A DNA stretch of 64,000 bases from Pseudomonas chlororaphis (GTDB taxonomy: Bacteria > Pseudomonadota > Gammaproteobacteria > Pseudomonadales > Pseudomonadaceae). Positions 59,252 through 64,000 of this stretch are shown here, one piece after another; positions within the stretch are counted from its first letter, which is position 1; each line of letters opens with the position of its first letter. The stretch covers positions 1 to 64,000 of the forward strand of contig NZ_MSCT01000011.1 in NCBI RefSeq assembly GCF_001921865.1, given 5' to 3'. Below the pieces are notes generated by a model, which made no database searches, was not told where the DNA came from, and saw only the letters and a list, made by a program, of their open reading frames with translations. Position numbers and translations under genes: made by a program.

Positions 59252-62200
59252 GCAGCCCATTGCCGAAAACCGGTTGGTTGTCCATGTCTGTCAAGAACGG
59301 TTGCACGCTCATGGCCGCGCTATTGGTGGCCATTTATTCCTTGAGTGGCCTGGCCATGGCGGCCCCGCCCGTCAGCGCCGCAACAGCCCCGGCGCTGCTG
59401 CGTCTGTCAAGCCAGATCCCGCCCGAGCCGTTGCGGATGAACCTGACGGAGGGCGACTGGGCCTGGCTTCGCGAAAAGAAAACCCTGACCCTGGGCGTGG
59501 TCGGCACGGCCGCCCTGCCGTTCGAGGTCGTCTACGGCAATGGCGACTACGAGGGCATCAGCGCGGATGTGGTGCAAATGCTCAGGCAGCAGTTGAGTGT
59601 CGATATACGAGTCGTCGGCTTCGCCGACCGCGAGGCCGCCCTGGCGGCCCTGGCGGCCCGCGAAGTCGATCTGGTCAGCCGTGCCAGCGATTTCGGGCAC
59701 TCGACCCGCTCGACGGTCCTGAGCAAGCCCTATGCTCACAACGTACCGACGCTGTACCGGCGACAGGCCGATGACCGCCCCGTGCCTCCAGACCTGCAGG
59801 GCATGCGGGTCGCCGTGGTCAATGGCTACCTGCCCGCCGAACTGCTCGCCCGGCGCTTCCCCAAGGCACAGTTCCTGCTCTACTCGAACAATGTCCAGGC
59901 CATGGCCGCGGTCGCGTTCCAGGGCATCGACCTGTACCTGGGCGACTCGCTGAGCGCCCATTACCTGATCAACAACAGTTTTTTCAATTACCTGAAGTTC
60001 ACTCGTTTCATCGACGTGGACACCGGTGGCTACGGTTTTGTCCTGAGGCCACAGGACCCCAGGCTACTGCACATCCTCGACCAGACGCTGAGCACCATCG
60101 GCACCGCCCGCATGGACCAGATTGTCAAACGCTGGACCGGTGGGGGGAACATCATGCCGCAAGCGCAAATAGCGCTGTCGCCCCAGGAACAGCGCTGGCT
60201 GGCGCAGCACCCCGTGGCTCGGCTGATGATCAACGACGACATGGCGCCCTCTGCCTTCTTTGACGCCAACGGTCGGTTCAACGGGGTCATCTCCGACCTG
60301 TTCGAAATCATCACCCAGCGTACGGGGCTGCGCTTCGAGGTCCAGCGGGTCTCGAGTTTCCAGGGTATCCAGGACGCCTTGCGCGACGGCCAGACCGACC
60401 TGGCGATCCTGACTCCGAGCCTGGACCGGCAAAATGATTTCCGCTTTACCCACCCCTTCGCCAACAGTTCGTTCAGCCTGGTGACCTCGAACCGCAGCGA
60501 CAACCTGTCGAGCCTGGCTGCACTGGCCGGCAAGCGCCTGGCGATTACCCAGGGCCATGTACTGATCGACGCCATTGCCCGCGAGCACCCCGATATCGTC
60601 CTGCTCGATCCGTCGAACAATCTGGATGCCATGCGCATGGTCGCCAACGGCGAAGCCGACGCCGCGCTGATGGCGCTGTCCATGGCGCGTTACTACACCG
60701 CCCGCCTGTATGAGAAGCAGTTGCATATTTCCGGAATACTGGACGGCGAAATGGCCACCGCCAGTTTCGCCATGCGCCGTGCCGATCTCGAGTTGCACTC
60801 GATCATGGACAAGGCCCTGCTCAGCATCGCCCCCGACGAGTTGAACGCCATCACCACCCGTTGGCGGGCCAATGCCGCCATGAGCGGCCAGACCTGGCGT
60901 GACTATCGTTACGTGATCATGGAAATCGTCTGCTTCGCGCTGCTGGTGCTGTTGGTGTCCATTGCGCGGATTCTTCAATTGCGCCGGCAGATCCGGCGGC
61001 GCCAAGCGGCCGAAAGCGCGCTGAATGACCAGCTGGAGTTTCTCCAGACGCTCAATAACGCCATGCCGATCCCCGTCTACGTGCGCGATGACCAGGGGCG
61101 CCTGCTGTCTTGCAGCAGCAGTTACGAACAGGTCATGAACCTGACCCAGCCCGAGCTTCTGGGCAAGACCGCCCTGCAGATACCGCTCGAGCACTTCGAG
61201 ATCGCGCAAACCTTGCACGATAGCTACCTGCAAGCCATGGAAACCGGAGAGGCCATCGAGCAGCGCTACGAGGTGGCCATCGCCGGCGAACCACGGATCA
61301 TCGACCACTGGATTCAACCTTTCCGTGATTCGACCGGCAGGATCAAGGGGGTGATCTGCGGTTGGCAGGATGTCAGCCAGTACCATCAATTGATGCATGA
61401 CCTGCAACTGGCCAAGGAAAAGGCCGACGACGCGAGTCGGGCCAAGACCCAGTTCCTGGCCACCATGAGCCACGAAATCAGGACCCCGATGAGCGCCATC
61501 ATCGGCACCCTGGAGCTGGCGTTGAAACAGGCCGAGCACGGCGTTCTGGAGCGCCACCAGATCGACCTCGCCTATACCTCGGCCAAGAACCTGCTGGAGT
61601 TGCTGGGCAATACCCTGGACATCGTCAGGATCGAGTCGGGCCACCTCAGCCTCTCTCTGCGGCGCTGCACCTTGAAGGAAATGGTCGAGCCGGTGACCCG
61701 GGTATTCGAGGGCCTGGCGCGCCAGAAAAACCTGCGGCTGATCCTCGAAATCGACGCCGGCACCACCCGGGAAGTGCTGGTCGACCCGCTGCGCTTCAAG
61801 CAAGTGCTGTCGAATCTCGTCAGCAATGCGATCAAGTTCACCCATCAGGGCAGTATCGCCATCCGGGTCGGCACCCAGGCCGAAGGCCCGCACTTGCTGG
61901 GGGTGCACCTGCAGGTTGCCGACACCGGTATTGGCATCTGCGAAGAAGACCTGGGCCTGCTGTTCCGGCCCTTTGCCCAGGTAGCCCAATCCACCTTGAA
62001 TCCCCTGGGAGGCAGCGGACTGGGGCTGGTGGTCTCGCGTTCGCTGTGTGAAATGATGGGCGGCCGCCTGGAGATGCTCAGTACCCTGGGACGCGGCACC
62101 ACCATCAACGTAACGCTGACCCTGAAGCTGCTCGATCCACTGCCGATTCGCGACGTGCAGCAACGCCCACCCCACGCAGACGCCCCTGATACCGTGGCGC

Positions 62201-62967
62201 ACCGGCTCGTACCGGCCGTCCCGGCGGCCCTGCCCGGCGCGCGCATTCTGGTCGCCGACGACGACAACCTCAATCGCCAGATACTGCACGCGCAGTTGGA
62301 GTACCTGGGCTATCAGGTCGTCGAGGCCAGCAACGGCCTGGAGGCGCTGGAGCTCTGGCGTCACCAGGCCTTCGACTGCCTGATCACCGACTACCACATG
62401 CCGCTGATGGACGGAGTCGACCTGACCCTCGCCATTCGCGATACGGAACGCCAGCGCGGCACCGCGCCGCTGTTGATCCTTGGCCTGACGGCCGATGCCC
62501 AGCAGGAGGAAGTCGAGCGTTGCATCAACGCCGGCATGCGCGACTGCCTGATCAAGCCGGCAGGCCTCGACGCCCTGCGTGAATGCCTGGGGGCCCTGCT
62601 GGGAACCCCCGAGGGCGGTACTGCGCCAGGGCTGTCGACAGCGCCCGCACCTGCGGTCGAGCGCCGGCCGCTGATCGACATCGGCATCAGCGATCCGGCG
62701 GTATTGCAGCTATTGCTTGAGGAGGCGCACAAAGGCAATCAACGGGACCTGGCCGAGTTACGTGCGTTGCTGGCCCACCCGGACAAGAAGCGCCTCGGCA
62801 CGTTGCTGCACCGAATCAAAGGCAGCGCATCGTTGATGCGCAATACCTACCTGCGTGGGCTGTGCACACTTGAGGATCTGGACGCCGAGGGGATCGACGG
62901 ACTCCTGCACCGGACCAGGATGATCGAGAGCGAGCTGCTACGTGTCGAGCACAACCATGGGGCGTGA
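59248..62967 (+). CDS. BvgS/EvgS-type hybrid sensor kinase with two periplasmic binding domains
   Basis: A 1239-residue kinase. A signal peptide is followed by two SBP_bac_3-type domains at about 70-300 and 310-550 (KTLTLGVVGTAALPFEVVYG; ARLMINDDMAPSAFFDANG). Then come a TM at about 565-585, a PAS domain (about 605-715), HisKA with His742 (SHEIRTPMSA), the ATPase domain (SNAIKFTHQG, GGSGLGLVVSRSLCE), a receiver with Asp1048 (ITDYHMPLMDG), and HPt with His1188 (LLHRIKGSA). The plan matches BvgS/RocS. GTG start overlaps the EAL gene stop. The LuxR-type regulator at 63013 is a likely phosphate acceptor. Confidence 0.93.
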   Translation: MSSPLPKTGWLSMSVKNGCTLMAALLVAIYSLSGLAMAAPPVSAATAPALLRLSSQIPPEPLRMNLTEGDWAWLREKKTLTLGVVGTAALPFEVVYGNGDYEGISADVVQMLRQQLSVDIRVVGFADREAALAALAAREVDLVSRASDFGHSTRSTVLSKPYAHNVPTLYRRQADDRPVPPDLQGMRVAVVNGYLPAELLARRFPKAQFLLYSNNVQAMAAVAFQGIDLYLGDSLSAHYLINNSFFNYLKFTRFIDVDTGGYGFVLRPQDPRLLHILDQTLSTIGTARMDQIVKRWTGGGNIMPQAQIALSPQEQRWLAQHPVARLMINDDMAPSAFFDANGRFNGVISDLFEIITQRTGLRFEVQRVSSFQGIQDALRDGQTDLAILTPSLDRQNDFRFTHPFANSSFSLVTSNRSDNLSSLAALAGKRLAITQGHVLIDAIAREHPDIVLLDPSNNLDAMRMVANGEADAALMALSMARYYTARLYEKQLHISGILDGEMATASFAMRRADLELHSIMDKALLSIAPDELNAITTRWRANAAMSGQTWRDYRYVIMEIVCFALLVLLVSIARILQLRRQIRRRQAAESALNDQLEFLQTLNNAMPIPVYVRDDQGRLLSCSSSYEQVMNLTQPELLGKTALQIPLEHFEIAQTLHDSYLQAMETGEAIEQRYEVAIAGEPRIIDHWIQPFRDSTGRIKGVICGWQDVSQYHQLMHDLQLAKEKADDASRAKTQFLATMSHEIRTPMSAIIGTLELALKQAEHGVLERHQIDLAYTSAKNLLELLGNTLDIVRIESGHLSLSLRRCTLKEMVEPVTRVFEGLARQKNLRLILEIDAGTTREVLVDPLRFKQVLSNLVSNAIKFTHQGSIAIRVGTQAEGPHLLGVHLQVADTGIGICEEDLGLLFRPFAQVAQSTLNPLGGSGLGLVVSRSLCEMMGGRLEMLSTLGRGTTINVTLTLKLLDPLPIRDVQQRPPHADAPDTVAHRLVPAVPAALPGARILVADDDNLNRQILHAQLEYLGYQVVEASNGLEALELWRHQAFDCLITDYHMPLMDGVDLTLAIRDTERQRGTAPLLILGLTADAQQEEVERCINAGMRDCLIKPAGLDALRECLGALLGTPEGGTAPGLSTAPAPAVERRPLIDIGISDPAVLQLLLEEAHKGNQRDLAELRALLAHPDKKRLGTLLHRIKGSASLMRNTYLRGLCTLEDLDAEGIDGLLHRTRMIESELLRVEHNHGA

Positions 62968-62977
62968 ACCCTAGAGG

Positions 62978-63008
62978 GGCGGGATGGCCTGCGGGCTCAT
63001 CCTCCGCC
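62978..63008. terminator. Possible hairpin between convergent kinase and regulator genes
   Basis: GGCGGGATG pairs with CATCCTCCGCC with a two-base bulge. It lies between the two stops. No T run on either side, so weak. Confidence 0.3.
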
Positions 63009-63012
63009 GGAT

Positions 63013-63642
63013 TCAACCCAGGTTATTGCGCTTGGCCAGCTCGACCAAGGCGATCAGGTTGTTCGCGCTCAGCTTTCTTTGCAGGCGTACTTTGTAGGTA
63101 CTGACGGTCTTGTGACTGATCAGTAGCTTTTCGGCAATTTCCAGGTTGCTCATGCCCCGGGCCAGCATTTTCAGCACGGTGATTTCCCGGTCCGACAGTT
63201 GTGCCAGAAGCACCTCTTCATCGTTCGCCGCGCTGTTGTTGTCACGCAAGCGATGGATGGTGTCCACGGGGAAGTAGCTGGAACCCAGCAGGACTGCTTT
63301 TACCGCGATGACCAGGTCGTCCAGGCTTTCGTCCTTGCTGACAAAGCCCGCCGCGCCCGCCTGCAACGAACGCATGGCGAAGTTGGAGGCATCGCCGGAA
63401 GTCAGTATCAACACCTTGCTATTGATGCCAACGGCCTTCAGGTGCGCGATGACCGCCAGGCCATCCATTTTCGGCAGGCTGAGGTCCAGGACAATCAGGT
63501 CCGGCAACAGCCTGCGGATAACCTCCAGCGCATCGATGCCATTATCGACTTCGGCCATGACGACATGGCCCTCGCCTTCGAGCATATGACGCACCGCCAT
63601 GCGCATGAGAGGGTGATCGTCAACGATGACTATATTGCCCAT
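63013..63642 (-). CDS. LuxR/NarL-type response regulator (RocA/BvgA/RcsB-like)
   Basis: A 209-residue regulator started at the ATG at 63642. The receiver has acidic Asp8-Asp9, Asp53 (VLDLSLPKMDG) and the LTSGDAS and FVSKDES switch residues. The LuxR HTH reads LSDREITVLKMLARGMSNLE, then LLISHKTVSTYKVRLQRKL. It is convergent with the BvgS-type kinase, whose HPt would phosphorylate it. In Pseudomonas such regulators control fimbriae and biofilm genes; target genes are not shown here. Confidence 0.92.
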   Translation of the reverse strand: MGNIVIVDDHPLMRMAVRHMLEGEGHVVMAEVDNGIDALEVIRRLLPDLIVLDLSLPKMDGLAVIAHLKAVGINSKVLILTSGDASNFAMRSLQAGAAGFVSKDESLDDLVIAVKAVLLGSSYFPVDTIHRLRDNNSAANDEEVLLAQLSDREITVLKMLARGMSNLEIAEKLLISHKTVSTYKVRLQRKLSANNLIALVELAKRNNLG

Positions 63643-64000
63643 TTCGGCTCCATGAGTTGGCACAGGGTTGTAATAAAAGAAGGCATTGAAACACAGCAAG
63701 CGTACCTGACCCTACGCCTGCGTCATCACGCCTATGAAAGCGGTACCGCCGCCCCGGCGTTGGCTTTGCCGAGGCCGCCGGTTTCGACACTCGGCGGTAT
63801 ATACCGATATATAAAAACCGATGAGAAATAGAACATCAAGATGAGAAACCTATTGATCGGATCTTCAAGATAATCTTTTTCGTATAAGTTTTTCAGAAGC
63901 ACCAACTACTCACGAGCTTGCCGGCCGATTAAGTTTTCGAATACTACTTGCCGCGGCATTCAGAGAGGGACAACTAATTCACTATTGGTGCGTTAAAGAT
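63643..64000. other. AT-rich upstream region of the response regulator
   Basis: 358 bp without a gene. The region from about 63800 is clearly AT-richer than the rest of the host sequence and should hold the regulator's promoter and perhaps that of a gene beyond the window. No box is called. Confidence 0.5.

Noticed and set aside
60064..62397. 777-codon minus-strand frame over the BvgS-type kinase
   Set aside because: Same reason; the plus-strand kinase is intact and domain-complete.

Overview
The window looks like a chromosome segment from a Pseudomonas of the fluorescens group. It is GC-rich, has a MexHI-OpmD-type RND efflux operon, several LysR/AraC-controlled catabolic genes and large hybrid sensor kinases. 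The species call is inferred from gene content, not from a marker gene. A complete Mu-like transposable prophage is inserted in the middle.

Left host region (1-21520). A truncated large gene of unknown function runs off the left edge. It is followed by a tight three-gene unit at 820-3679: a small protein whose C-terminal half is nine 13-residue repeats with two cysteines each, a DegT-type PLP aminotransferase that starts at the end of the repeat gene, and a protein with SelO-like pseudokinase hallmarks (Lys, Glu, DFG) joined by an ATGA overlap. This resembles a repeat-precursor peptide with its modifying enzymes and is the best candidate here for an undescribed system. Next come an MFS exporter, a three-gene RND efflux operon (5170-10855), a catabolic block (aldehyde dehydrogenase, AraC regulator, two SDR dehydrogenases, an ACS-type MFS transporter and a LysR regulator) and a hybrid sensor kinase (18090-21350, leftward).

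Prophage (21521-58391, 36,871 bp). The ends follow the TG...CA rule and are flanked by a 6-bp direct repeat GTATGC. Layout is of the BcepMu/B3 type rather than classical Mu. A leftward early operon runs from 30.7 to 21.7 kb and carries a BcepMu gp16-like DNA-binding protein, a CII-like protein, a D35E transposase, a MuB-like ATPase, GemA and a Mor activator. A rightward repressor is followed by an accessory block. The late genes then run rightward to 58.3 kb: lysis, terminase, portal, head, contractile tail, baseplate and fibre. An identical 21-bp sequence occurs four times (33006, 41354, 47668, 54397). Each copy lies just before a late transcription unit and just after a cargo gene or gene pair that is not part of the virion. 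These are probably the phage late promoters, and the same four boundaries are where cargo genes have accumulated.

Right host region (58392-64000). An EAL-domain phosphodiesterase, a BvgS-type hybrid kinase in the same operon, and a convergent LuxR-type response regulator. Joining the two flanks shows that the EAL gene and the leftward kinase at 18090-21350 originally shared a divergent intergenic region of about 196 bp. The prophage sits inside it, 26 bp before the EAL start codon, so the EAL/BvgS operon is cut off from its native promoter. The locus recalls the Roc/Pvr-Rcs c-di-GMP signalling systems of P. aeruginosa.

No tRNA, rRNA or CRISPR array was seen. Promoter calls are tentative; no homology search could be run.
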